A DNA stretch of 64,000 nucleotides from the NCBI GenBank assembly GCA_003021785.1, contig PXQU01000014.1:62001-126000 (forward strand). Reading direction: 5' to 3'. The position numbers and the translations under genes are program-made. The notes beneath the pieces are model-generated. The model made no database searches and had not been told where the DNA came from. It was given only the letters and a program-made list of their open reading frames with translations. Positions 1 to 9,500 of this stretch are shown here, piece after piece (within the stretch, counting starts at the first letter, position 1; each line of letters starts with the position of its first letter). The DNA is from Halobacteriales archaeon QH_7_65_31 (GTDB taxonomy: Archaea; Halobacteriota; Halobacteria; Halobacteriales; Haloarculaceae).

Positions 1-201
1 GAAATAGAGCTGAAAGGCTCAGAACGCCATATTTTGAGCCAATAGTCAGTAAGAGAATCATGGTTCTGTCGGTTCGTGTTGGCGTTTGTCGTCGGATCCG
101 TACCTTGCCTCAATGACAAGTTGGCTTTTATCACCATGTGTCGCTGTCGAAGTGTCACCAAGTGTCGGCTACGTATATTCTACTACTGCCCTACGGCACG
201 A

Positions 202-209
202 TTTTATTC
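202..209 (+). promoter_or_regulatory. TATA-like box of the PLD-ATPase gene
   Basis: An A/T-rich box (ATTTTATT-like) lies about 25-30 nt before the ATG at 232. This is the spacing expected for a leaderless haloarchaeal transcript and supports the start at 232 over the longer upstream reading frame. The 1-200 stretch before it shows no convincing gene. Confidence 0.4.
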
Positions 210-231
210 GCTTCAGACTGTTGCCGTTTGT

Positions 232-2505
232 ATGGACGAACTGACAGCGAATATCTCGTTCGACCGATTCGCAGACATGCCGGAATTCTACGGCTCCGGT
301 GCTGCGGAATACCGTCTGGCGATGGTGAAAGAGCGTGCTGATTTTCTCGATCTGTTCGCAAGCGCTCGTCACGTGGACGCCGTGACGTACGCGGAAACGC
401 CCGATCTGATGGTGAAAATGCTAACCGAGTACGACATCGGATCTCTGGACGTACTCATCGGGAACGCCGAAGACTACGCGGACCAGGTGAACGAAGTCTC
501 GACAGCGAGGTCGCTCGTGCGACTGCGACAGGACGACCGACTCACGATTCGATTGAAGAACCGGAAGACCGTCCACTCGAAGATCTACCGGATCGTCATG
601 CCGGACGACACGGTGAAGCTCGTCCAAGGGTCGGCGAACCTCTCTCGGAACTCCTGGGAATACCACACGAACCAGATCTCCGTCATTACGACCGATGTCG
701 GGACCGAACTGGACGAGGAGTTCGAGCGGTTCATCGATGAGTACCGCGACGGGTACAGCGACCAGACACTCCTCGAAGGGCTCGTCGAAGCGCTGGAGGA
801 GGCGGATTCACCGGAGGAGCGAGAGAACCGTATCGAGTACTGGGTTGGTGCGGGTGACCTTGACGTGAGCGACACTGCTGCCCTGAATCAGGACGCTGTT
901 GAGGACCTGAAAGACGTCGCCGACCAAGTCACCGCCGTCGTTGACGACCCTGAGGAGGCCGACGAGACAGTCGCGTTTGTCGAAGACCCCGAGAACGCCG
1001 ACCGCAACGTCATCGAACCAGAGGACTCCTCGGACGAGGACGACTCACCCAATGCTCCGGACAAGGACGATTCTCCGGATGTCGGACTCGTTGAGTCAGA
1101 TCACGAGACGGGGTTGACGGATGGACTCGACCGACCGCGGGTTCGTGCGCCCGACGAGAAGATACGGATGGGAACCAGCAAGGTGGACAAAGACACTGCC
1201 GACGAGTTCGGGGCCGGGCTCCGCGACCGTGGCGCGACCGTTGAGGACCACAGCATCACCGCGCCGCTGAGCGCGTACAACAATCAGGTCAAGGAATCGA
1301 CGTCCATCCCGACGATGTCCGTCCTCCCAGAGGCAGAGCAAGTCGTGATTGGTGAGGACGACGAGATGATTCTCGTCGCTACCGACGAGCCGACCCCCGA
1401 AGTCCTGGATCATTGCCTCGAAACCATCGAAGACTACATCGAGACCGTCCAGAACCACGGTCACACGCAATCCGAGACTGCAGTGATGGCGCAGATGTAC
1501 GAGGCGTTCCTCTACGGGTTCTGGGCCCCGTTCGCCAACCAGTACGCCGAGGCACTGTCGTCACCGTCACGGACGCTGGACAACGTCTTGCAGCACCTCT
1601 ACATCGAAGGGAAGAGCGACGCGGGGAAGGACAAACTCACCGAGTACATCCTGCGACTCGTCTCCGACAACACGGTCATCTCTGGGGTAGACGCAGACGA
1701 CGTCGGCGTCAAGGAAGTCCGCGGCGTCCGCGAGTGGGACACGTGCTTCCCGTACGCCATCATCGACGCCGAAAAAGAGAAGATCCAGCGGTGGAGCCCG
1801 ATCCGAAACTACTGGGGCGACTGGACACCCACCAGCGTCGATCAGCCGTGCCTCATCTTCACCACCAACGACGCACTCCCAAAATCCGAGTTCCGGAACC
1901 GAATGAAAATCCTGAGCATGGACGTCTCTTTCCCTTCCAACCCGGAGGATCCAGGCTTCCGCGAAGCGCAAAAAGACCTCTCGGGCGTTCTGGAACGGCA
2001 AAACCCGATCTTCAGTTACGTGGCCCGCCGCATGCTCACCGAACAACCGTGGACCGACGGAAACGGCACGATCGAAGACGTCCGCCGTATTGTCCGTGAA
2101 TTCTACGACGAAGCCGGTCGAGAGCAACCCGAGTACTTCCCCGCTGACGAGCCAGCCGAGAAAACGTACGATACGGGACGGTTGAAGTGGCAGCGCGACA
2201 TTCAGGGCGGCCGTGTCACGTTCGAATCGGAGCCGAATGCCATCACAGCTGACTTCGACCGCGAAGAATACGAGGTGTACGACTACGAGAAACGTCTCCC
2301 CAAACGGTTCATGTCTGAGAAATCCTCCACGAGCGTCTACATCGGCGCACCGGAAAAATTCGCTGAGTGGATCGGATACTCCGTCAACGACCTGTTGAAC
2401 GGGGCAGCCGAAACCGGCATGGACACCGAGCAGTCAGCCACCACGGAAAACGCGTCGGATACGGACGACTCAGGTGGATTCCTATCCCGGTTGTTCGGAG
2501 ACTAG
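232..2505 (+). CDS. PLD-family nuclease fused to a P-loop ATPase-like domain
   Basis: About 757 residues from the ATG at 232. The frame stays open upstream to about 76, but that part is Cys/Arg-rich and unlike the acidic body. Residues about 30-200 hold a phospholipase-D-type phosphodiesterase motif: HSK at 115-117, then GSANLS at 133-138. Residues about 210-330 are an acidic, low-complexity linker. Around 457-467 is a P-loop-like segment (EGKSDAGKDK), and about 80 residues later IFTTND followed by RNRM, which resemble the sensor-1 and arginine-finger region of SF3/AAA+ helicases. The C-terminus ends in GGFLSRLFGD after an acidic tail. Inferred role: nucleic-acid cleavage gated by an ATPase. 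It faces a winged-helix gene and lies 2.9 kb upstream of the Mre11-Rad50-NurA-HerA operon. The PLD call is firm; the ATPase call is tentative because the P-loop is not canonical. Confidence 0.75.
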   Translation: MDELTANISFDRFADMPEFYGSGAAEYRLAMVKERADFLDLFASARHVDAVTYAETPDLMVKMLTEYDIGSLDVLIGNAEDYADQVNEVSTARSLVRLRQDDRLTIRLKNRKTVHSKIYRIVMPDDTVKLVQGSANLSRNSWEYHTNQISVITTDVGTELDEEFERFIDEYRDGYSDQTLLEGLVEALEEADSPEERENRIEYWVGAGDLDVSDTAALNQDAVEDLKDVADQVTAVVDDPEEADETVAFVEDPENADRNVIEPEDSSDEDDSPNAPDKDDSPDVGLVESDHETGLTDGLDRPRVRAPDEKIRMGTSKVDKDTADEFGAGLRDRGATVEDHSITAPLSAYNNQVKESTSIPTMSVLPEAEQVVIGEDDEMILVATDEPTPEVLDHCLETIEDYIETVQNHGHTQSETAVMAQMYEAFLYGFWAPFANQYAEALSSPSRTLDNVLQHLYIEGKSDAGKDKLTEYILRLVSDNTVISGVDADDVGVKEVRGVREWDTCFPYAIIDAEKEKIQRWSPIRNYWGDWTPTSVDQPCLIFTTNDALPKSEFRNRMKILSMDVSFPSNPEDPGFREAQKDLSGVLERQNPIFSYVARRMLTEQPWTDGNGTIEDVRRIVREFYDEAGREQPEYFPADEPAEKTYDTGRLKWQRDIQGGRVTFESEPNAITADFDREEYEVYDYEKRLPKRFMSEKSSTSVYIGAPEKFAEWIGYSVNDLLNGAAETGMDTEQSATTENASDTDDSGGFLSRLFGD

Positions 2506-2538
2506 CTCCCTCAATTATCTGCCCGCTTTCGTCGGGGA

Positions 2539-3654
2539 CTACACGAACTCTATCGCCTGCTCGGTCAAGCGATAGCGATACGCTGGGTTGACAAACACGA
2601 TCTGCCCGTAGTCTTCCGATTTCGTGACCTCTTCAGAGGACTCAATCGCTTTGACAGCCGTATTGAGTCGGTCCACTGGGTCACCGGATCGGAGAAAGTC
2701 GATGAGTTGCTCTGGCTCGATACCGAACTCCGCAGCCAAGATACTTCGAACTGTTCGCCCAGCACCGTCAGCGACGGCGACAGACGGTGCTGACACCCGA
2801 GCCTGCGGGCCGTCCCGCTCTGCAGCGTCTTCAGACAGCGCCGTAACCTGGAGTTCGTCGTCGATATGCGCGATCAGCGCGTCCAGGTTCACTTCCGCTT
2901 CCTCAGTCACCTGCCCATTCACGATATCGTCAAGCCGCTCGCTAATCGCAAAGACATCCGGTCCAGGAGGCACGGTCTGGTCAAGTACCCCAGCATCGAC
3001 AAGGTGATTCAACACTGTTCGCGGCTGGTACTCAATGTCGATATCAAGCGAGTCGAGCAATTCCGTTCGCTTGATCCCATCTTTTTCGAGACCGATCCCC
3101 GCGCTGTAGAACGCCTTTGCGACAGTTACCTGATCGGCGACGCTGTGCGTGTTCCCCTTTTGTTCCCGGATATACCTTTCCAAACGGTCGAAATCAGGAT
3201 CGTCATCCTCGTCAATCGTAAGTGCGTCTCTGACTGTGTCTGGAAGTTCTGGACGCGGCGCGTCACGGTGTCGTTGGGCTTTCTCCGACAAGCGCGTGTT
3301 CTCGTAGAGGGCACGCGCTACGGGGAGTCCACGGAGATAATTGTACTCGTAGAGAGTATCCACACCGTGTTCAGTCAGGCCGTAGAACTGACTGGGGAGA
3401 TCGCGCGCGTCCTCATTCGGCGGGTACCGGTAGCAGTCGATGATGTCGTTGTCACTGAGAACCTCCAGCTGATCCCGGATTGCGGCCTTGTTCTTCGGCA
3501 TCATATACGCCAACTCATCGAGTGAGGGGAGATGCTCTGGGTGGCCAAGGATGAACTGCAGAATCAAGTGCCGCGTCTCCTGGGATAGTAGGTCGTAGAT
3601 CTGCCGCTGTTCTTCGAACGGGCCGCCACTCTCCGCGGCAGGCGCATCACTCAT
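2539..3654 (-). CDS. Winged-helix DNA-binding protein (ArsR/MarR-like N-terminus)
   Basis: 371 residues. The N-terminal ~90 residues read as a winged helix: ETRHLILQFIL, then SLDELAYMM, then AIRDQLEVLSDNDII and a Y-x-LTEHG wing, as in haloarchaeal ArsR/MarR-like regulators. The remaining ~270 residues include at least one further helix-turn-helix-like stretch (ELLDSLDIDIEYQPRTVLNHLVDAGVL region), so it may bind DNA at two sites. It is convergent with the PLD-ATPase gene and divergent from the gene at 3776. Inferred role: regulator or DNA-binding subunit of the neighbouring nuclease cluster. No enzymatic motif is visible. Confidence 0.65.
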   Translation of the reverse strand: MSDAPAAESGGPFEEQRQIYDLLSQETRHLILQFILGHPEHLPSLDELAYMMPKNKAAIRDQLEVLSDNDIIDCYRYPPNEDARDLPSQFYGLTEHGVDTLYEYNYLRGLPVARALYENTRLSEKAQRHRDAPRPELPDTVRDALTIDEDDDPDFDRLERYIREQKGNTHSVADQVTVAKAFYSAGIGLEKDGIKRTELLDSLDIDIEYQPRTVLNHLVDAGVLDQTVPPGPDVFAISERLDDIVNGQVTEEAEVNLDALIAHIDDELQVTALSEDAAERDGPQARVSAPSVAVADGAGRTVRSILAAEFGIEPEQLIDFLRSGDPVDRLNTAVKAIESSEEVTKSEDYGQIVFVNPAYRYRLTEQAIEFV

Positions 3655-3745
3655 AATCTCACCTGAGAGTAGCCCGGCAATGCGGATAATACTTTGGGTT
3701 AACTGGTGTGGTCAATCGGCGCATTAGCCATACTAGTTAGCAACC

Positions 3746-3753
3746 TATTTATT
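3746..3753 (+). promoter_or_regulatory. TATA-like box for 3776
   Basis: TATTTATT lies about 25-30 nt before the ATG at 3776, consistent with a leaderless transcript. The 3655-3775 gap is divergent and must also carry the promoter of the winged-helix gene at 3654. Confidence 0.45.
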
Positions 3754-3775
3754 CACTCCTCAAGGAGCACACAGT

Positions 3776-4534
3776 ATGGCTGACCCCGGTCCACCTCCGA
3801 ATGCAGCGGAGATCATGGAGAGCGTGAACGACGCGCTCCAAGATCTCGAATTAGAACCTCACGAAACATCGGACATACTGGGGTTCGCCAACCGAGAACT
3901 TCCACACCTTCACACTCCCGAAGACTCGTATTTCATCCTCGGCAGCTACCGCGACCCATACCTTCGACGGCTCCGCATCGTCCAGAACGAACTGGACAAG
4001 CGACTCGGTACATACCCGTTCCTGATGGCCGATCTCTCAGAGTTAGATATCGACCGCCTCCCAGTCTTCCGCATCCGCTTCACCCTCCTCGCCACGCACG
4101 CCGACACCGTCGTTGCCGTGTATGAACAAGACGCCGGCGGTGAAGTCACCGAACTCGGCAAGATCAGCACGAGACCATACTTCGACAAATCGTACGTGCT
4201 ACCGCGGGACTACGCGTGGATGGCTGCACAGAACCTCAACACGGAAGCAAACGTCATCGCCGCTGCCGCGACTATCTACTTCAACGACGACCTCGACGAA
4301 GCGGCTACCGAAGAAGAGCTGGACTCGCTCGTTACAGCGGCGAATAAAAACGACATCGATCTTGCGACATCAGACATCATAGAGCGATTAGAGAATAGAG
4401 ACGACAGCGAAGAGGCACCCATCTCATACAGCTGGGTCCACCTCAACGAATTCCGGCTTTTCGAACTTCACGACCGATGCTTCGCTTGGTCCCGTCCAGA
4501 GGACTTGCGCGATATCGTAGATGAAGTTCCGTAA
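3776..4534 (+). CDS. Uncharacterised protein, possible nucleotide-processing Rossmann-like fold
   Basis: 252 residues; family not recognised with certainty. After about 45 residues comes YFILGSYRDPYLRRLRIVQ, then a strand-like FLMADLSELDI, a hydrophobic helix, VVAVYEQDAGGEVTELGKI and DKSYVLPRDY. The order strand-Gly, helix, DL, helix, hydrophobic strand with a later Glu in a G-E-x-x-E-L-G context resembles nucleoside deoxyribosyltransferase/TIR-like proteins. This is a pattern judgement, not a proven homology. The C-terminal 100 residues are acidic and unassigned. It lies between a winged-helix gene and a convergent HNH-like gene within the nuclease cluster. Confidence 0.55.
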   Translation: MADPGPPPNAAEIMESVNDALQDLELEPHETSDILGFANRELPHLHTPEDSYFILGSYRDPYLRRLRIVQNELDKRLGTYPFLMADLSELDIDRLPVFRIRFTLLATHADTVVAVYEQDAGGEVTELGKISTRPYFDKSYVLPRDYAWMAAQNLNTEANVIAAAATIYFNDDLDEAATEEELDSLVTAANKNDIDLATSDIIERLENRDDSEEAPISYSWVHLNEFRLFELHDRCFAWSRPEDLRDIVDEVP

Positions 4535-4541
4535 TATTGAG

Positions 4542-5228
4542 TCACTGCTGATCAAGATATAAGAACGGGTCGTCCCATTCTTGCTCTTGGTCTGTGGCGA
4601 GTAGTTGATTCAACGTTTCTACTATCCCGTCCACGCCCAATTCATCGAACTGATCTCTGAGTTCCGTGGCAAGCGGTCGCCACTCTGCACCGTGGATTTT
4701 GTTCCATTCCGGCGGGACGAGGATGTCAGCGAACATATGTCCGTAGTTCTCGTAGTGGTGGTCGCACAGCGGTGCGAGATTCTCCAGTTCTCTGGAACCC
4801 CCGTATCGAGGCGGAACCATTCGGACAACATACGACGCCTCCTCATCGCAGACCAAGCATTGACCGTCAGTCTTCTTCATCGCATCCTCCCGCTGTCTGG
4901 CCGTCACCTGCTTGATTTCATCCTTGGGTGTGGGACGATACCCACGCGCTCGAATATGTTGTTCCCGACCGATAGACGGGTACTCACCGCACTCTGGACA
5001 GCGCTTCTGTCCACCGTTGCGCCACGATTTACAGTTCGGCCACGAGGCTTTCCCCTCGTCACCGGCATCAAGCGCCTCTGGAGTCAATTCCGCGCCACAC
5101 TCGCACGTATACGGTTCAGGCTCAATACGTCTGATTCCATGCGATTCTGCATTTGCGAGCACGAATACCAGATGTGGTTTCCGATTGTGGTGGTGCTCTC
5201 CATCTTCAAAATACGCCGTGACATACAT
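4542..5228 (-). CDS. Cys-rich HNH-endonuclease-like protein
   Basis: 228 residues. The N-terminal half carries Cys pairs (YTCECGAEL, then CPECGEYP), probably a zinc ribbon. The C-terminal half has the HNH frame: CLVCDEEASYVV, RYGGSRELENLAPLCDHHYENYG. The zinc Cys pair and the N-x-LxPLCxxHH part are present. The usual first catalytic His before the PP-x-x-GG stretch reads Val-Val-Arg, so catalytic activity is uncertain. It ends 7 nt from the convergent gene at 3776 and is divergent from the mre11-like gene. It may be an inactive or divergent nuclease, or a DNA-binding subunit. Confidence 0.65.
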   Translation of the reverse strand: MYVTAYFEDGEHHHNRKPHLVFVLANAESHGIRRIEPEPYTCECGAELTPEALDAGDEGKASWPNCKSWRNGGQKRCPECGEYPSIGREQHIRARGYRPTPKDEIKQVTARQREDAMKKTDGQCLVCDEEASYVVRMVPPRYGGSRELENLAPLCDHHYENYGHMFADILVPPEWNKIHGAEWRPLATELRDQFDELGVDGIVETLNQLLATDQEQEWDDPFLYLDQQ

Positions 5229-5410
5229 GTTTGATTCTGTTTCAACCCCCGAACAAAGACGTACTGAAACAATTCTCGTCCCTCAGATCACAAAAAGAAG
5301 CGACACCGGTACCGTCAATTCTGTGTTAGACTCAGTAAATCTTTACTTTCACCTTGGTTGCCATACGTTATTGTGCCCCCCGCTGTCAAGTTACAGTAAT
5401 CCGGATACCA

Positions 5411-6595
5411 ATGACCAAGATCCTCCATCTAAGTGATACGCATCTCGGAAATCGACAATACGGAAGCGACACTCGCAGGGACGACTTCACACGCGCTTTC
5501 GAGGCCGCCATCGACCGAGCACTTGAAGAGAACGTCGATGCAGTCATTCATACAGGCGACCTGTTCCATCGCCGAACACCGTCACTCCCTATCGTCACAG
5601 ACTGTATCGAGATCCTCAGAGAACTCACTGATGAGGACATCCCGTTCTACGGGATCGTCGGGAACCATGACCGGAAAATGGATCAACAGTGGCTCGATCT
5701 CATCCGCGAGACAGGAACTGCACAGCGTCTTGACCGGACACCGACGATGGTGAACGATGACGTCGCCCTCTACGGGATCGACGCCGTCACCAAACCCGCC
5801 TGGCACGCAGCAGACTTCACACTCGAAGAGCCACCGAACTCTGACGCATTTCGACTGCTGGGCATGCACCAACTCTTCGAGCCACTTGTGCCCGAGTTCT
5901 ACGCAGACCACGACCTGATCGAGGTTCTTGAGCGAGTGGGTATCGACATTGACGCGCTTGCGCTCGGAGACTACCACGAGACTGAGAGCCGCATCGTCGA
6001 TGACGTTCCAGCGTGGTATGCCGGGTCAACCGAGCGCTGCGCGACAGACGAAATCGAACCCCGAACCGTCGGCCTCCTCGAAATTGAAGAAGGAAACCTC
6101 GAACGCCGGGAGATCGAACTCGACACCCGGGAGTTCGAGTCGATCCGTATCGAATTCGACGACGATGATAGTCACGGGTATGCCCGCGATGAACTTGACC
6201 GGCATCAGCTTGATGGCAAAGTCGCCATTGTGACGCTCACTGGAGAGCGGACGCCCGTCACATCAAGCGACGTGTACGACATAGCGATAGACAAGGATGC
6301 GGCGGTCTGCAAGGTGGATGACAGTCGCGGCCGCAGACAACTGGATTTGGATGGTGGGCCGCAAGGAGATATTCAGAGCGCGGATAAACTCATTGAAGAG
6401 AAGCTTGCTGATCAGAATTTGAGTGACGTCGCTACTGATATCGAAGCACGAGTTCGGACAGACGACGATCTCGCACAGACAGCTATCGACGACACCATGG
6501 AAGCGCTGATCAAGGAGGCCCAAGCAGACGCCTTCGACGAGCGTGACACTGACCCAGATTTCGAGGAGGCGGACGCGGAGGTGGGTGAAGAATGA
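5411..6595 (+). CDS. Mre11/SbcD-like DNA repair exonuclease
   Basis: 394 residues from the ATG at 5411; upstream in-frame codons to 5354 lack the family start. Calcineurin-type phosphoesterase motifs are clear: SDTHLG (D9, H11), GDLFHRR (D50, H53), GNHD (N85-D87), GMHQ near residue 159 and LGDYHE near 190. In Mre11 the last block is usually GHxH; here the first His reads Asp. The C-terminal ~120 residues form the acidic capping and Rad50-binding region. Known family role: Mn-dependent 3'-5' exonuclease and endonuclease that starts DNA-end processing with Rad50. Its stop overlaps the rad50-like ATG (ATGA at 6592-6595). Haloarchaea normally keep another mre11-rad50 elsewhere, so this is likely an accessory copy (inference). 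Confidence 0.88.
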   Translation: MTKILHLSDTHLGNRQYGSDTRRDDFTRAFEAAIDRALEENVDAVIHTGDLFHRRTPSLPIVTDCIEILRELTDEDIPFYGIVGNHDRKMDQQWLDLIRETGTAQRLDRTPTMVNDDVALYGIDAVTKPAWHAADFTLEEPPNSDAFRLLGMHQLFEPLVPEFYADHDLIEVLERVGIDIDALALGDYHETESRIVDDVPAWYAGSTERCATDEIEPRTVGLLEIEEGNLERREIELDTREFESIRIEFDDDDSHGYARDELDRHQLDGKVAIVTLTGERTPVTSSDVYDIAIDKDAAVCKVDDSRGRRQLDLDGGPQGDIQSADKLIEEKLADQNLSDVATDIEARVRTDDDLAQTAIDDTMEALIKEAQADAFDERDTDPDFEEADAEVGEE

Positions 6596-9500
6596 AAATC
6601 AAGGCGCTTACGCTGCAGAATATCCGGAGTTACGAGGATCAGACAGTCGAGTTCCCCGATGGAACTATTCTTATTCGAGGCGACAACGGTGCCGGGAAAA
6701 CCTCCCTGTTGATGGGAATCTTCGGGGGCTTGTTCCTCTCTAAGATTCGGAACGTCGGAACGAACGAGTTCAATCTCGATGATTTAGTCCGGCGCGGTGA
6801 AGACAAGGGCGTCGTAGAACTAGTATTCGAGATTGACGGGACAGAGTTCACTGTGACCTGGAAGTTGTACACGACGAATACCCAAAACAGTGCAACGCTG
6901 AACTCGGAGTCATTCCCGGACCCAGTAACCGGCATCGAAGACGTCCGGGAAGAGGTGATTGGGTTACTCGGGATGGACGAAGACGACTTCTCCAGTTCTG
7001 TCTACGTCAAGCAAGGCGAAATCGACCGTCTCATCGAAGCAGGCGACCGCACGGAGATGATTGACAGCCTCCTCGGGTTAGACGAACTTGACGAGCACAT
7101 CAACCGGATGAGGGCGGCACGCCGCGGTGCCGGTCGCGTCCAAGACCAGAACAAAACGAGTCGGGAGAACTACCAAGAAGACCTCGATAACATCGGGAAA
7201 GCGGAATCTGAGTACGAAGACGAGATACACTCGCTCACCGACGACATCGCCAACCTGGAAGCAGACATCGAGGAAATCGAGGAGTTCATTGACGAGCTGA
7301 AAAACCACCGAACCAGCATCAAGAGCGACATCGAGGACCACGAAGACCTGCAGGAACGCAAGGACGAGAAGCAAGAACAGATCGAGGAGACAAAATCGAA
7401 GCGGGCCGATCAACAGTCCAACATCGACAAGAGTGAGACCACCATCGAGGAGGCACAGGACGAGATCGGCACGCTCGAAAGTGATATCGAAGCCCTCGAT
7501 ACAGAGGTCGAGTACGACCTGAATTCTGAAGAGAGCGCAGCGGACGCGAACGAGGCCGTGCAGGAATCCTTCTTAGAGGCGACAACGGAACGCAACGATT
7601 GCGAGAACGACCTTCAGAACGCCCAAGAAGAACTGGACCGTCTCGAAGACGACCTCTCTGAGGCCAAGACCGAACGTGAGGATCTCATAGAGAAGCGTGA
7701 CGACCTGCAGTCTGATTTCGACGACGCTACTGACCGTCTCACCGATGCGGAAGCAGAACGAAAATCGCTCACGGCTGAGCGGAACGAGAGCGTGGCTGCG
7801 TTCCTCCCCGCGGTTGCTGATGGGGACGAGGTCACAGATGACCACGAAGAGGCGGTTGAGGCGCGGCTTGCAGAGCTCCGCGACGAGCGAGAAGACGTAA
7901 CCGCGACCAAGCGGGAAGTCACGACGAAACGCGACCGTGCCGAGGAGGACCTCGAAACAGCGCGTGCGGAACTGGAGACGGCAACTGATGACTTCGAGGA
8001 AGCAGAGTCCGACCTCGAAACGGTTCAGTCCGAACTGGCGACTGCTGAAGATGATCTTACGGCTGCCGAAGCGGAGTTCGAAGAACGTGTCGAGACGCTC
8101 GCGGACCAAGCCTCCGAGTTCGATGTGGAGGTCACAACTGAGAAGTTAGCCGACCTTCGTGACACAGTGCTTCCGGACCTCATCGAGGAAACCAACGCGG
8201 ACCTGAACGACATCGGGAACGCCATCACTGAACACCGGAACGACAAACAGCGCTACGAAGAGGAGCGCGCGGAAATCAAGGAACTCGGTGAGCAGGACAA
8301 GTGCCCGAAGTGCGGGAAGACTGTTGAGGACTCGCACATCGAGAGTGAGGTTGAGGAGCTGCAAGCCGCGATTGTCGCTGCACAAGAAGCAGTGGAAGAC
8401 GCTCAGGAGACTGAAGCGGATTTGCAGTCACGGAAAGACGAGTTGCAGGCGTTCCGTGAGGGCTTGCTGGACACGATCACTTACCGTGACGAGACGCTGG
8501 CAACGGTACGAGACGAGGTGGAATCGCTTCGTGACGAGGCGGACGAGCTGCAGTCCCATATTGAAGAGTTGGAGGACACTATTCAGGACCACGAATCCAC
8601 CATCGCAGAGTTAGAGGCAAACATCGATGACCTCGAAGAGCAGGAAGGAAGGCTCGATGCAGAACTTTCTGAGGTCAACGACGCCATCGAGACTGGGGAG
8701 GATGTCTTAGACGCGTTCGAGCAGGTGGCTGACCAGCAAGAAACGGTGGCCGATCTCGAAGACGAGATTAGCGATATCGAGAGAGACATCGAGGACATCA
8801 GCGACGATCTCGCGGACGTTAAAGAGGAAATCGAGGGACTGGAAGACGATATTGAACAACAGGAGACTGTCGTTGGCGACTGTGAGGCCGCGCTTAAAGC
8901 TGCCGAGGAGCGTGTCGAAGACATCGAAGCTGTTCAGGAAACCGTTGAAGACGCGGTTGGGAAGTACGATACGATCAGGGGGTTACGGACGACGATTGAG
9001 CAGGAACAGCAAGCCATCCAGCACGCTCGTGATCGGATTGACGACCTGAACGGTCAGATCGCTCGCCTCCAAGAGAAAAAGGAAGACATCGAGGAGCAAC
9101 TCGGCGACGAAGATGTCGAAGGCCTGCGTGAGGACATGGAGCGCGTCAACACTCGGATTGAGCAGCGCCAGGAGACGCGCGACGAGTACCAACAGGACCT
9201 ACAGGAGACACGTGACGAGCGCACACGGCTCGAAACGGAGCTTGAATCGTTGCGTGAGACGAAAGCGCAGATCGAACTGTATGAGGACAAAGAGAAGTGG
9301 GCAAAGGAGGTTTACGACGAGCTTGATGCGGTCATCTCGGTCTACGAAAGCACGAAATCCGATCTCCGCGAGCAGTACCTTGCTTACATCAACGAGTACA
9401 CGAACGACATCTTCAAACAGATCTACAAGAACAGCAGCTACCAGCAGGTCATCATCGAAGAGACGTACGACGACCGGCGAGACAGCTACGAGTACGACAT

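Noticed and set aside
76-231. Upstream extension of the PLD-ATPase reading frame
   Set aside because: The extra 52 residues are Cys/Arg-rich and unlike a haloarchaeal N-terminus, and a TATA-like box sits at the right distance for the ATG at 232.
1413-2099. Long open frame (228 residues) inside the PLD-ATPase gene
   Set aside because: Arg/Pro-rich product typical of a shadow frame in GC-rich DNA; the real frame carries the domain motifs.
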